DNA of 64,000 nt from Microbacterium terrae (GTDB taxonomy: Bacteria > Actinomycetota > Actinomycetes > Actinomycetales > Microbacteriaceae): assembly GCF_017831975.1 (NCBI RefSeq), contig NZ_JAFDSS010000001.1, positions 1,488,001 to 1,552,000 of the forward strand. The letters run 5' to 3'. Numbering within the stretch: position 1 is the first letter of the stretch; each line of letters opens with the position of its first letter. The position numbers and the translations under genes are program-made. The notes under the pieces were generated by a model, which worked only from the letters and a program-made list of their open reading frames with translations, searched no databases and was not told where the DNA came from. This document shows, one piece after another, positions 12,977 to 21,931 of the stretch.

Positions 12977-13812
12977 CCTCGTTCGGAGAGCGCCTCCGTT
13001 CCGCCGTCGACGCACGCGGGCGCCTGTGCGTCGGGATCGACCCCCACGCGTCGCTCCTCGCCGAGTGGGGGCTGGATGCCTCGGCAGCCGGCGTCCGCGA
13101 GTTCGGCCTGCGCGTGGTCGAGGCCTCGGCCGGCGCCGTCGGCATCGTCAAGCCGCAGGTGTCGTTCTTCGAGCCGTACGGCTCCGCGGGGATCGCGGCG
13201 CTCGAAGACGTGATGCGCGCGGCGCGCGACGCCGGTCTGCTCGTGCTCGCCGACGCCAAGCGCGGCGACATCGGGTCGACGATGGACGCGTACGGCGCCG
13301 CCTGGCTCACGCCCGGTTCTCCCCTCGAGGCCGACGCGATGACCGTCAGCCCGTTCCTCGGCGTCGGCGCCCTCGACGGCACCTTCAAGATCGCCGAGCG
13401 CGGCGGCAAGGGCGTCTTCGTCCTGGCCGCGACGAGCAACCCCGACGGCCGCGCCCTCCAGGGGGCCGCGCTCTCCGACGGACGAACGGTCTCGGCCGGC
13501 ATCGTGGCCGAGGTCTCGGCGCGCAACGCCCGGACCACGCCGGAGGGGGAGTGGGCGAGCCTCGGGTTCGTCGTCGGCGCGACCGTCGACTGGCAGGAGG
13601 CGGGACTCACCGCATTCGCCCCGCCCGCGCCGATCCTTGCACCCGGGTTCGGCTTCCAGGGCGCCGACGCCGGCGAGCTCGACCGCCGCTTCGGAGAGGC
13701 CGCCCCGCTCGTGATCGCGAGCGAGAGCCGGAGCATCCTCTCCGCAGGCCCCGGCGGCATCGCCGCGCGCGTCGCCGAGCGCGCCGAGCAGTATGCGAGG
13801 GTTGATGTCTGA
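12973..13812 (+). CDS. pyrF: Orotidine 5'-phosphate decarboxylase (type 2)
   Basis: 279 residues. Decarboxylates OMP to UMP, the last step of the pathway. The catalytic [11 protein letters not shown] motif is at about residues 93-103 and the phosphate-binding loop is near [13 protein letters not shown]. Length and motif place it in the type 2 (actinobacterial/myxobacterial) group. Start is GTG 12973, in a GTGA overlap with carB. pyrD and pyrE are not in the window. Confidence 0.96.
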
Positions 13813-14701
13813 CGCACGCACCCCTCCCGAGGTCGATCGGGTCGCGGCGTCGCGACGCGCCGTCGCCGCACGGCGCGAGCGCGCGGCGCTGAAGAAGGAC
13901 GTCGCGATGCGGGTCATCACCCCGCAGGAGCTGCTGCGCCGAGCGCTCGCCAACCCCGAGTCACCCGCGGGCGCCATGCGGGTGACCGAGTTCCTCACGA
14001 GCATCCCGGCGATCGGCGAGGGCAAGCGCGACCGCATCCTCTCCGACCTCGAGATCTCGCCCGTGAAGCGCCTCGGCGGGCTCGGCTCGCGCCAGCGCGA
14101 TGCGCTCGCCCGCTTCCTCGACGACCGCTGGCCCGAGCTCGCGCCGCGGCGCGGACGCAGCCGGCTCGTCGTCCTCGCTGGGCCGACCGCCGTCGGCAAG
14201 GGCACTGTCGCCGCGCACATCAAGGAGCACCACCCCGACATCCACCTGTCGGTCTCGGCGACCACGCGGGCTCCGCGCCCGGGCGAGGTCGACGGCGAGC
14301 ACTACTTCTTCGTCGACGACGCCGAGTTCGACCGCCTCGTCGCCGACGGCGAGCTGCTGGAGTGGGCGACGGTGCACAACCGCCACCGCTACGGCACGCC
14401 GCGCGGTCCGATCGAGGAGGTTCTCGCCGACGGACGCACCGCGCTGCTCGAGATCGACCTGCAGGGCGCTCGCCAAGTGCGCGCCGCGGAGCCCTCGGCG
14501 ACGCTGGTCTTCCTCCTCCCGCCGAGCTGGGACGAGCTCGTCCAGCGCCTCGTCGGGCGCGGCACCGAAGACGAGGAGGAGCGCGCGCGACGCCTCCGCA
14601 CCGCCAAGACCGAGCTCGCCTCGCAGGGTGAGTTCGACTTCCGCGTGGTCAACGACGACGTGGCGCGAGCCGCCGACGAGGTGTCTCGTCTCGCCCACTG
14701 A
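13805..14701 (+). CDS. gmk: Integration host factor (mIHF)-guanylate kinase fusion protein
   Basis: 298 residues, about 100 more than an ordinary guanylate kinase. Residues 1-~105 match actinobacterial mIHF: a basic start (ARRERAALKKDV), a VTEFLTSIPAIGEGKRDRIL-like helix-turn segment and SPVKRLGGLGSRQRDAL. Residues ~120-298 are a complete Gmk: P-loop GPTAVGKGT, SVSATTRAPRPGE, YGTPRG, and LLEIDLQGA. It phosphorylates GMP to GDP; the N-terminal part should bind DNA. ATG 13805 lies 8 bases inside pyrF; an in-frame ATG at 13793 is less likely. In mycobacteria mihF and gmk are separate neighbours, which fits a fusion. Confidence 0.9.
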   Translation: MSDARTPPEVDRVAASRRAVAARRERAALKKDVAMRVITPQELLRRALANPESPAGAMRVTEFLTSIPAIGEGKRDRILSDLEISPVKRLGGLGSRQRDALARFLDDRWPELAPRRGRSRLVVLAGPTAVGKGTVAAHIKEHHPDIHLSVSATTRAPRPGEVDGEHYFFVDDAEFDRLVADGELLEWATVHNRHRYGTPRGPIEEVLADGRTALLEIDLQGARQVRAAEPSATLVFLLPPSWDELVQRLVGRGTEDEEERARRLRTAKTELASQGEFDFRVVNDDVARAADEVSRLAH

Positions 14702-14724
14702 TCCGCTTCGGGGCGAGCCTCCCG

Positions 14725-14730
14725 TAGACT
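14725..14730 (+). promoter_or_regulatory. Candidate -10 box for rpoZ
   Basis: TAGACT between gmk and rpoZ. The predicted start of transcription (about 14737) coincides with an out-of-frame ATG. The roughly 65-nt leader contains an 8-bp inverted repeat (GCCTGCGC/GCGCAGGC, 14739-14756). Confidence 0.45.
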
Positions 14731-14801
14731 AGGGGGATGCCTGCGCTCGCGCAGGCCCGCAGATCTCCGCTTCATCCGCCATCCGATCCAGGAGGTTTCC
14801 C

Positions 14802-15056
14802 ATGGCCGGAACCAACCAGGGCATCATCGAGCCCCCCATCGACAGCCTGCTCGAGAAGGTCGACTCGAAGTACCAGCTCGTCATCTACGCATCCAAGCGC
14901 GCGCGTCAGATCAACGACTACTACTCCGACCTGCACGAGGGGAACCTCTTCGACAACGTCGGGCCGCTGGTCGACTCGACGGTCGAGGACAAGCCCCTCA
15001 CCATCGCGATGCACGAGATCCACGAGGACAAGCTCCGCCTCCGTCGCGCCGAGTAA
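14802..15056 (+). CDS. rpoZ: RNA polymerase omega subunit
   Basis: 84 residues. Small subunit that helps fold and assemble beta-prime into RNA polymerase. Conserved features are the [20 protein letters not shown] start, the [12 protein letters not shown] core and the C-terminal [16 protein letters not shown] sits 5 nt before ATG 14802. It lies between gmk and metK as in other actinobacteria, with its own -10-like site and a terminator hairpin downstream. Confidence 0.96.
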   Translation: MAGTNQGIIEPPIDSLLEKVDSKYQLVIYASKRARQINDYYSDLHEGNLFDNVGPLVDSTVEDKPLTIAMHEIHEDKLRLRRAE

Positions 15057-15074
15057 CACAGCGTCCTCCTGATG

Positions 15075-15108
15075 TGCCCCCGGTCGGCGTTGTCCGCCAC
15101 CGGGGGCA
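15075..15108 (+). terminator. Hairpin between rpoZ and metK
   Basis: 10-bp perfect outer stem TGCCCCCGGT/ACCGGGGGCA with inner pairing, 18 bases after the rpoZ stop. No T tract. A possible metK -10 (CATACT, 15107-15112) overlaps its 3' edge. Confidence 0.65.
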
Positions 15109-15142
15109 TACTGGTGCCTGCCCGAACCCTGTCTGGAGCATG

Positions 15143-16336
15143 ATGAGCGACCTCCGCCTGTTCACATCCGAGTCCGTCACCGAAGGACACCCCGACAAGA
15201 TCTGCGACCAGATCTCGGACTCCATCCTGGACGCACTCCTGGCGGAGGACCCGGGCAGCCGTGTCGCCGTCGAGACGCTCGTGACCACGGGCCTCGTGCA
15301 CGTCGCGGGCGAGGTGCGCACCGAAGGCTACGTCGACATCCCGGGCATCGTCCGCAGCGTCGTCAACCGCATCGGCTACACCTCGAGCGAGACGGGCTTC
15401 GACGGCGACTCGTGCGGCGTCACGGTGTCGATCGGCGAGCAGTCCGGCGACATCTCCGCCGGCGTCGAGACGGCGCTCGAGCATCGCGAGGGCGGGTCGG
15501 TGGACCCGACTGACGCGCTCGGCGCGGGCGATCAGGGCATCATGTTCGGCTACGCCACCAATGAGACGCCGCAGCTCATGCCGATGGCGATCTGGACGGC
15601 GCACCGCATCGCGGAGCGCCTGACCGATGCGCGTCGCAGCGGCGCGCTCCCGTTCCTGCGGCCCGACGGCAAGACGCAGGTCACCCTCGGCTACGAAGGC
15701 GCCGTGCCCCGCACGATCGAGACGGTCGTGCTCTCGACGCAGCACCAGCCCGACATCTCGCTCGCTGCGCTGCGTGCGGCCGTGCAGGCCGAGGTGATCG
15801 ACCCGGTCATCTCGCAGACCGGACTCGACATCAGCGGCGTCGAGTACGTCATCAACCCCGCGGGCGCCTTCGTCATCGGCGGGCCGAAGGGCGACGCCGG
15901 CCTCACGGGCCGCAAGATCATCATCGACACCTACGGTGGCGCAGCCCGTCATGGCGGCGGCGCGTTCAGCGGCAAAGACCCGTCGAAGGTCGACCGGTCG
16001 GCCGCGTACGCGATGCGCTGGGTGGCGAAGAACGCGGTGGCCGCGGGGCTCGCCGACCGGCTCGAAGTGCAGGTCGCCTACGCGATCGGCCGCGCGGCGC
16101 CCGTCGGTCTGTACGTCGAGACGTTCGGCACCGGGCACGTCGCCGACGAGACGATCACCCACGCCATCCGCGAGGTCTTCGACCTGCGTCCGAAGGCCAT
16201 CATCGACGACCTCGACCTGCTCCGCCCGATCTACGCGCAGACCGCCGCCTACGGGCACTTCGGCCGTGAGCTGCCGGAGTTCACCTGGGAGCGCACCGAC
16301 CGCGTCGAGGCTCTGCGTACCGCTGCCGGCCTGTGA
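15143..16336 (+). CDS. metK: S-adenosylmethionine synthetase
   Basis: 397 residues. Makes S-adenosylmethionine from methionine and ATP. Signature motifs: [21 protein letters not shown] at the N-terminus, [12 protein letters not shown] in the first third, and [16 protein letters not shown]. The tandem ATGATG allows starts at 15140 or 15143; the second leaves a usable 4-nt gap after GGAG and gives the family's usual beginning, so it is preferred. No SAM riboswitch is recognisable in the 86-nt upstream gap. Confidence 0.96.
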   Translation: MSDLRLFTSESVTEGHPDKICDQISDSILDALLAEDPGSRVAVETLVTTGLVHVAGEVRTEGYVDIPGIVRSVVNRIGYTSSETGFDGDSCGVTVSIGEQSGDISAGVETALEHREGGSVDPTDALGAGDQGIMFGYATNETPQLMPMAIWTAHRIAERLTDARRSGALPFLRPDGKTQVTLGYEGAVPRTIETVVLSTQHQPDISLAALRAAVQAEVIDPVISQTGLDISGVEYVINPAGAFVIGGPKGDAGLTGRKIIIDTYGGAARHGGGAFSGKDPSKVDRSAAYAMRWVAKNAVAAGLADRLEVQVAYAIGRAAPVGLYVETFGTGHVADETITHAIREVFDLRPKAIIDDLDLLRPIYAQTAAYGHFGRELPEFTWERTDRVEALRTAAGL

Positions 16337-16393
16337 TCGCGCGGTCCGCCCCGCCTCGGGGGATCCGCAGCGCATGAACGCCGGGGGTCGGCG

Positions 16394-18370
16394 ATGACCG
16401 TGCAGCGTGTGGCACGCGTGCTGGTCGACTCGCCGCTGCCGCAGCTCGACCGACTGTTCGACTACGCGATCCCCGACGCCCTCGCCGGCGAGGTGGTCGC
16501 CGGCATCCGTGTGAAGGTGCCGCTGCGGTCGGCCGGACGCATGATCGAGGCGTACGTCGTCGAGGTCGGCGTGGCCGATGCGTCGGCGCGGCCGCTGTCG
16601 GAGCTCGACTCGGTGGTCTCACCGGTCCCCGTGCTCACACCGGCGCTGTGGACGCTCGCGCGACGCGCCGCGGACCGTGCGGCGGGGTCGGCGGGCGACA
16701 TCCTGCGCCTCGCGATCCCGCGCCGCATGGTGCGCGCCGAGAAGGCCTGGCTCGCCGCGCCGCCGCCGGGCGCACCCGTCGTGGCCGACGAGCAGCACGC
16801 CTGGGCGCTCCGGGTGCTCGGCGCGTACCCCGGCCTCGCCGACGCGATCGCGGCCGCCGAGCGCCTCGCCGTCGACGCACCTCCGGCGGTGGCGCGCCTC
16901 GCCGACGGCACGCCGGTGGGCGAGTGGGCCGAACTCCTCGCCGCGGCGGCGGTCGACACCCTCGCGCGCGGGCGCAGCGCGGTGCTCGTCGTGCCCGATC
17001 ACCGCGACCGTGCCCAGCTCGAAGGCGCTCTCGCGGCGCGGCTCCCGGCAGAGGCGCTCGTGCGCGACGACGCCAAGCAGCCGGCGCCTGCGCGCTACAG
17101 CGCCTACCTGCGCACCCTCGCCGACGTGCCCTGCGTCGTGCTCGGGAACCGCTCCGCGGTGTACGCGCCGGTGAATGCCCCCGGGCTCGTCGCGATCTGG
17201 GACGACGGCGATCCGCTCCTCTCCGAGCCGCTGAGCCCGGGGGTGCACGCCCGCGACGCCGCGCTCCTGCGGCAGGAGCTCGACGGAACCGCGCTCGTGT
17301 TCGCCGGGCACACGCGCACCGCCGACGTCGAGCGCCTCGTGCAGCTGGGGTGGGTGCGCGAGATCGCCGCGACCCGCAGGCGGAGTCCACGGGTGGTGCT
17401 CAGCGCGACGCGCGAGGGCGAGAACCGGGGTCAGCGGGTTCCGTCCGCAGCCTTCGCCGCCGCGCGGGAGGCCCTCGCCGACGGACCGGTGCTCGTGCAG
17501 GTCGCCCGCCCCGGATACGCCCCGGTGCTGGTGTGCGCGGAGTGCCGCGACCCGGCGCGCTGCGCGCACTGCGGCGGACCTCTGCACGCCGCACGTCAGG
17601 GCGCCGCACCCGCGTGCTCCTGGTGCGGACGCACCGCGCACGGTTGGTCCTGTCCCAACTGCACCTCGACCCGCGTGCGCATGGCGGCGTCCGGCAGCGA
17701 GCGCACCGCCGACGAGCTCGGTCGGGCGTTCCCCGGCGTACGGGTGATCGTGTCCGACGGCGATCATGCGGTGCTCACCGTCGACGAGAAGCCCGCGCTC
17801 GTCATCGCGACCCGCGGCGCCGAGCCTCTCGCGGCCGGCGGCTATCGTGCGGTGCTGCTGCTCGACGGCGATCGGATGCTCCTCGCAGAAGATCTGCGCA
17901 TCGGCGAGTCCTGCCTGCGGTGGTGGTCCAACGCGGCAGCCCTCGCTGCCCCCGGCGCACCGGTGCACCTCGTGGGTGTCGCCGGTCCCGTCGCCCGCGC
18001 GCTGGCGACCTGGACGCAGCCCGCCTACGCCCGCTCCGAACTCGCCGACCGGGGGCCGCTGAAGATGCCGCCGACGGTGCGCGTCGCGTCGATCGAGGGG
18101 GAGCGGCCGCGCGTCGAGGCCGCCATCGCCACCGCTCGTGCCGCCGTCCCCGAGCTCGACTCCGACGCCGTCCTCGGGCCGCTCGCCCACGGTGAGGGCG
18201 TGCGCGCGCTCGTGCGGTTCGAGTACGCGCTCGGCACCCGCGTCACGGCGTCGCTGCGCGCCTCGGTCGTCGAGGCGGCGGTCAGCGGACGCCGCCCGCC
18301 CCGCGGGCGCGGCGGTGGCCCGCGCAATACACTCAGAGTCCGGGTCGACGTGCCCGATCTCGACCTGTGA
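16394..18370 (+). CDS. priA: Primosomal protein N' (PriA), helicase-inactive actinobacterial form
   Basis: 658 residues. Replication-restart factor that binds stalled forks. The N-terminal 3'-DNA-binding domain (residues 1-100) and the zinc-binding cysteine cluster (CAECRDPARCAHC ... CSWCGRTAHGWSCPNC, about residues 379-420) are intact. The Walker A position reads LARGRSAVLVVPDH with no GKT, and the DEEH box reads WDDGDP. It therefore should not hydrolyse ATP, a known feature of actinobacterial PriA. The stop overlaps a GTG 12 bases before the fmt start. Confidence 0.92.
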   Translation: MTVQRVARVLVDSPLPQLDRLFDYAIPDALAGEVVAGIRVKVPLRSAGRMIEAYVVEVGVADASARPLSELDSVVSPVPVLTPALWTLARRAADRAAGSAGDILRLAIPRRMVRAEKAWLAAPPPGAPVVADEQHAWALRVLGAYPGLADAIAAAERLAVDAPPAVARLADGTPVGEWAELLAAAAVDTLARGRSAVLVVPDHRDRAQLEGALAARLPAEALVRDDAKQPAPARYSAYLRTLADVPCVVLGNRSAVYAPVNAPGLVAIWDDGDPLLSEPLSPGVHARDAALLRQELDGTALVFAGHTRTADVERLVQLGWVREIAATRRRSPRVVLSATREGENRGQRVPSAAFAAAREALADGPVLVQVARPGYAPVLVCAECRDPARCAHCGGPLHAARQGAAPACSWCGRTAHGWSCPNCTSTRVRMAASGSERTADELGRAFPGVRVIVSDGDHAVLTVDEKPALVIATRGAEPLAAGGYRAVLLLDGDRMLLAEDLRIGESCLRWWSNAAALAAPGAPVHLVGVAGPVARALATWTQPAYARSELADRGPLKMPPTVRVASIEGERPRVEAAIATARAAVPELDSDAVLGPLAHGEGVRALVRFEYALGTRVTASLRASVVEAAVSGRRPPRGRGGGPRNTLRVRVDVPDLDL

Positions 18371-18378
18371 GGAACTTC

Positions 18379-19302
18379 ATGCGCCTGGTGTTCGCCGGTA
18401 CGCCCGACCCTGCCGTGCCGTCGCTGCGACGCCTCGCGGCATCCGGTCACGAGATCGTCGCGGTGGTGACCCGCCGCGACGCGCCGCTCGGCCGCAAGCG
18501 CGTGATGACCCCGTCGCCGGTCGCGACCGCGGCCGGGGAGCTCGGGCTGCGGGTCATCCGCGCCGATCGGCTCGACGACGCCGTCACCGGCGAGATCGCC
18601 GCGCTCCAACCCGATCTGGGTGTGATCGTCGCGTATGGGGGGCTGGTGCGCGAGCCGCTGCTGACGACTCCCGCGCACGGCTGGATCAACCTCCACTTCT
18701 CGCTCCTGCCGCGCTGGCGCGGCGCCGCACCCGTGCAGCACGCGCTCATCGCCGGTGATGGCGAGACGGGGGCGAGCGTGTTCCAGCTCGTCGCGGGGCT
18801 CGACGCCGGCGACGTGTTCGCCGAGCGTGCGCACACCATTCCGGCGGATGCGACAGCCGGCGACCTCCTCGCGGCCCTCGCCGACGACGGCGCCGACCTC
18901 CTCGCCGACGTCGTCGATGCCATCGCGGCGGGCACCGCGACCGCCCGGCCGCAGGTCGGCGATTCCACGTACGCCGGCAAGCTGGGCGATGAGGACGGGC
19001 GCATCCGCTGGAACGAGCCGGCGTCCGCGGTGCTCGGACGCATCCGCGGGGTGACCCCCGAGCCCGGCGCGCACACGACGATCGACGGCGCCCGCCTGAA
19101 GGTGCACACCGTCGGCCGAGCCCCCGACGACGCTCCCGCTCTCGCGCCCGGAGCGCTGACGCTGCACGACAAGGCGGTCATCGTGGGCACGGCGACCGAC
19201 CCGATCCGGCTCGACAGCGTGCAGCCCGCCGGCAAGGCGCCGATGCGCGCCGCCGACTGGGTGCGGGGTCTGCGCGCCGCCGAGCCCGTGCTGGGGGCAT
19301 GA
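18379..19302 (+). CDS. fmt: Methionyl-tRNA formyltransferase
   Basis: 307 residues. Formylates initiator Met-tRNA using 10-formyl-tetrahydrofolate. The N-terminal MRLVFAGTPDPAVPSL and the active-site region INLHFSLLPRWRGAAPVQ are diagnostic, followed by the C-terminal OB-like domain. ATG 18379 has TGAGGA as ribosome-binding site, partly within the priA stop; a GTG at 18367 would be in frame but would add non-family residues. The stop overlaps the rsmB start. Confidence 0.95.
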   Translation: MRLVFAGTPDPAVPSLRRLAASGHEIVAVVTRRDAPLGRKRVMTPSPVATAAGELGLRVIRADRLDDAVTGEIAALQPDLGVIVAYGGLVREPLLTTPAHGWINLHFSLLPRWRGAAPVQHALIAGDGETGASVFQLVAGLDAGDVFAERAHTIPADATAGDLLAALADDGADLLADVVDAIAAGTATARPQVGDSTYAGKLGDEDGRIRWNEPASAVLGRIRGVTPEPGAHTTIDGARLKVHTVGRAPDDAPALAPGALTLHDKAVIVGTATDPIRLDSVQPAGKAPMRAADWVRGLRAAEPVLGA

Positions 19303-20669
19303 TGCGCGTCGCCGCTTCACGTTCGGTCGCGTTCGACACGATCCGTGCCGTGCACGAGTCCGATGCCTACGCCAACCTCCTGCTGCCGACGTCGATCTCC
19401 CGCGCGGGGCTCGAGGGCCCCGACGCCGCGCTGGCCACCGAGCTGACGTACGGCACTCTGCGCCGCCAGGGAACGTACGACGCGGTCATCTCGCTCGCAG
19501 CGGAGCGCAGCGTGCAGGACATCGATCCCGGCGTGCTCGACGCACTGCGTCTCGGCGTCCACCAGCTGCTGTCGACCCGCGTCGCCTCGCACGCCGCGGT
19601 GAACGAGTCGGTCGAGCTCGCCCGAGCCGCCGCCGGTCGCGGCGCGTCGGGCTTCGCGAACGCCGTCCTCCGACGCGTGTCCCGCGACACGCCCGGCGAC
19701 TGGATGACGCGCATCGCCGAGAGCGCGCGCTCCGACGACGAGCGCATCGGCCTGCTCACCTCGCACCCGGTGTGGGTCGTGCGGGCGATGCGCCGTGCCC
19801 TCGCCGCCGAGGGCCGGGCCGAGGAGCTCGAGGCCCTGCTGACGGCCGACAACGCCGCACCCCGCGTCACGATGGCCGCCCTGCCGGGACTCGCCGAGAT
19901 CCCGGAGGATGCGCGTCAGACGCCGTTCTCGCCGCTCGGGTTCCGCCTCGGCGGCGGTGACCCCGAGTCGATGATCACCGGCTCGGGCGGCCGCATCCGC
20001 GTGCAGGACGAAGGGTCGCAGCTGGCCGCCCTCGCCCTGACCCGGGTGATGCCGATCGCGCCGGGGGAGCGGTGGCTGGATCTGTGCGCAGGCCCTGGCG
20101 GCAAGACGGCGGTGCTCGCAGCCGAGGCGCTCGCCTCGGGCGCCCTGCTGGAGGCGAACGAGATCTCGCCCGCGCGGGCGGGCCTCGTCCGCCGAGCGAT
20201 CGCCGGCGTTCCGCTCGAGGTGACGGTGTCGGAGGAGGACGGGCGCGTCCGGGCGCAGGAAGCTCCCGAGACGTACGACCGCATCCTCGTCGACGCGCCG
20301 TGCACCGGACTCGGCGCCCTGCGCCGCCGGCCCGAGGCGCGCTGGCGCAAGTCCGCGTCCGACGTCCCCGCGCTCACGGCCCTGCAGCACGAGCTGCTCG
20401 ACGCAGCGCTGGGCGCCCTCAAGCCCGGGGGAGTCGTGGCCTACGTGACGTGCTCGCCGCACCTCGCCGAGACGTCGGGCGTCGTCGCCGAGGTGCGCCG
20501 GGAGTGGGGTGCCGCGGTCGAGGAGGTGTCGGCGCGCGACGTGATCACCGCGCTCTCGACCGGCGACCCCGACCTCGCTCCGCAGGCCGACGGTTCGGGC
20601 CGCGCGCAGCTGTGGCCGCACCGGCACAACACCGACGCGATGTCGATCTCGCTGCTGCGCCGCGTCTGA
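19299..20669 (+). CDS. rsmB: 16S rRNA m5C967 methyltransferase (RsmB/NOL1 family)
   Basis: 456 residues. N-terminal NusB-like RNA-binding domain (1-~140) and C-terminal Rossmann methyltransferase: SAM motif LDLCAGPGGKTA, DAPCTGLGALRRRPEARWR with the PC motif, and the TCSPHLAET catalytic cysteine block. ATGA overlap with fmt, as in many bacteria. ATG 19299 or the adjacent ATG 19302 could be used. Confidence 0.93.
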   Translation: MMRVAASRSVAFDTIRAVHESDAYANLLLPTSISRAGLEGPDAALATELTYGTLRRQGTYDAVISLAAERSVQDIDPGVLDALRLGVHQLLSTRVASHAAVNESVELARAAAGRGASGFANAVLRRVSRDTPGDWMTRIAESARSDDERIGLLTSHPVWVVRAMRRALAAEGRAEELEALLTADNAAPRVTMAALPGLAEIPEDARQTPFSPLGFRLGGGDPESMITGSGGRIRVQDEGSQLAALALTRVMPIAPGERWLDLCAGPGGKTAVLAAEALASGALLEANEISPARAGLVRRAIAGVPLEVTVSEEDGRVRAQEAPETYDRILVDAPCTGLGALRRRPEARWRKSASDVPALTALQHELLDAALGALKPGGVVAYVTCSPHLAETSGVVAEVRREWGAAVEEVSARDVITALSTGDPDLAPQADGSGRAQLWPHRHNTDAMSISLLRRV

Positions 20670-20687
20670 GACCTCTCCAGCGGCCGA

Positions 20688-20701
20688 GGCCGCCGGCGGC
20701 C
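20688..20701. terminator. Candidate bidirectional terminator between rsmB and glsA
   Basis: Perfect 14-bp palindrome GGCCGCCGGCGGCC in the 69-bp gap between two convergent genes, flanked by further CGGCCGAGG copies. There is no real loop or T tract, so the call is tentative. Confidence 0.3.
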
Positions 20702-20738
20702 GAGGACGCACCTGTCGCGCCTGCACTCCCGAGGCGAC

Positions 20739-21911
20739 TCACTCGCGCAGGATGAACCGTCCGGGCATCACGGCGAACTCGGCGCGCAGCGCGACCATCG
20801 CCTCGGGATGGGTGCGGGCCAGCTCCGCGGCATCGACGGTGACCGCAGCACCCTCCGGCACGACGGCGGCGATCTCGCGCAGAACCGCGACCACGCGCTC
20901 GATGCCGGCGAAGCCCAGCTCGCCGCTCAGACGCACGACGCGCCCGTCGGCATCCGACTGCACCCGGATCGACGGGACCGCCACGCTCTCGTGCGGCTCG
21001 AGCATGTGCATCCCGAAGCGCTCGGCGATCGCCTCGACGACGCTGCTCGCGCGCACGCTGTTGCCGTGCCCGTCGAGGTTGGGGCTGAACGCCCCGACGC
21101 CGAACTGCGACGGCGCGACCGCGACGAGGCCCCCGCTGACCCCGCTCTTCGCCGGCAGCCCCACCCGAAGCAGCCATTCGCCCGAGAAGTCGTACATGCC
21201 GCAGCTCGCCATGATCGACATCACGTCGCGCGCGACCTCCTCGCGCACGACCCGGTCGCCGGTCATCGGGTTCACGCCGCCGAAGGCCAGCGTCGCCGCC
21301 ATCACGGCGAGGTCGCGCACCGTCACGAGCAGCGAGCACTGCCGGAAGTACGTCTCGACCGCGATGTCGACGGGTCCGTCGATCACGCCGTGCGAACGCA
21401 GCAGATGGGCGAGGGCCCGATTGCGGTCGCCGGTCGCGGACTCGGATGCGTACACGGCCTCGTCGACCCACAGCGAACGCCCGGCGAAAGCGGAGAGCGT
21501 GTCGACGATCCGCGTCATCCGGTCGTCGATCTCGTCGCCGACCACCAGGGCGGAGGTCGCGATCGCCCCGGCGTTCACCATCGGGTTCGCCGGTCGCCCG
21601 GTGCCGGCCTCGAGACTGATCGCGTTGAACGGCTCGCCGCTCGGCTCGACGCCGACCTTCGCGAGCACCGCTTCGCGGCCCCGCTCCTGGAGGGCGAGCG
21701 CGAGCACGAAGGGCTTCGAGATCGACTGGATGGTGAACTGCGCGTCGGCGTCGCCGACGGCACGCACCCGGCCGTGCGGTCCGACCACGGCCAGGGCGAG
21801 CTGGTCGGGGTCGGCGACCGCGAGCTCGGGGATGTAGTCGGCGGGAGCACCGTCGCGGAGCGCCCTGCTCTCCTCGAGGATCTCGTCCAGCAGCGCGGTG
21901 ATCGGTTCCAC
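20739..21911 (-). CDS. glsA: Glutaminase with C-terminal STAS domain
   Basis: 390 residues. Serine-dependent beta-lactamase-fold glutaminase hydrolysing glutamine to glutamate and ammonia; the catalytic Ser-Lys is in FTIQSISKPF, and NAGAIATSALV and YFRQCSLLVT are family blocks. Residues ~305-390 form a STAS-like domain (VVRLSGELGFAGIERV ... VTVDAAELARTHPEA), which would sense nucleotides or protein partners. GTG start at 21911 with a TATGGT -10 exactly 7 bases upstream, so the mRNA is probably leaderless. Divergent from rpe over only 20 bp. Confidence 0.92.
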   Translation of the reverse strand: MEPITALLDEILEESRALRDGAPADYIPELAVADPDQLALAVVGPHGRVRAVGDADAQFTIQSISKPFVLALALQERGREAVLAKVGVEPSGEPFNAISLEAGTGRPANPMVNAGAIATSALVVGDEIDDRMTRIVDTLSAFAGRSLWVDEAVYASESATGDRNRALAHLLRSHGVIDGPVDIAVETYFRQCSLLVTVRDLAVMAATLAFGGVNPMTGDRVVREEVARDVMSIMASCGMYDFSGEWLLRVGLPAKSGVSGGLVAVAPSQFGVGAFSPNLDGHGNSVRASSVVEAIAERFGMHMLEPHESVAVPSIRVQSDADGRVVRLSGELGFAGIERVVAVLREIAAVVPEGAAVTVDAAELARTHPEAMVALRAEFAVMPGRFILRE

Positions 21912-21917
21912 GGCTCG

Positions 21918-21925
21918 ACCATAAT
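21918..21925. promoter_or_regulatory. Overlapping divergent -10 boxes for glsA and rpe
   Basis: The plus strand reads CATAAT at 21920-21925, for rpe. The minus strand reads TATGGT at 21923-21918, for glsA. They share four base pairs, and each -10 ends 7 bases before its gene's GTG start, so both transcripts would be leaderless and the two promoters cannot be occupied together. Confidence 0.6.
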
Positions 21926-21931
21926 GGACGC

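Noticed and set aside
15057-15142. SAM riboswitch upstream of metK
   Set aside because: The 86-nt gap is mostly the rpoZ terminator hairpin; no SAM-binding core motifs are visible.
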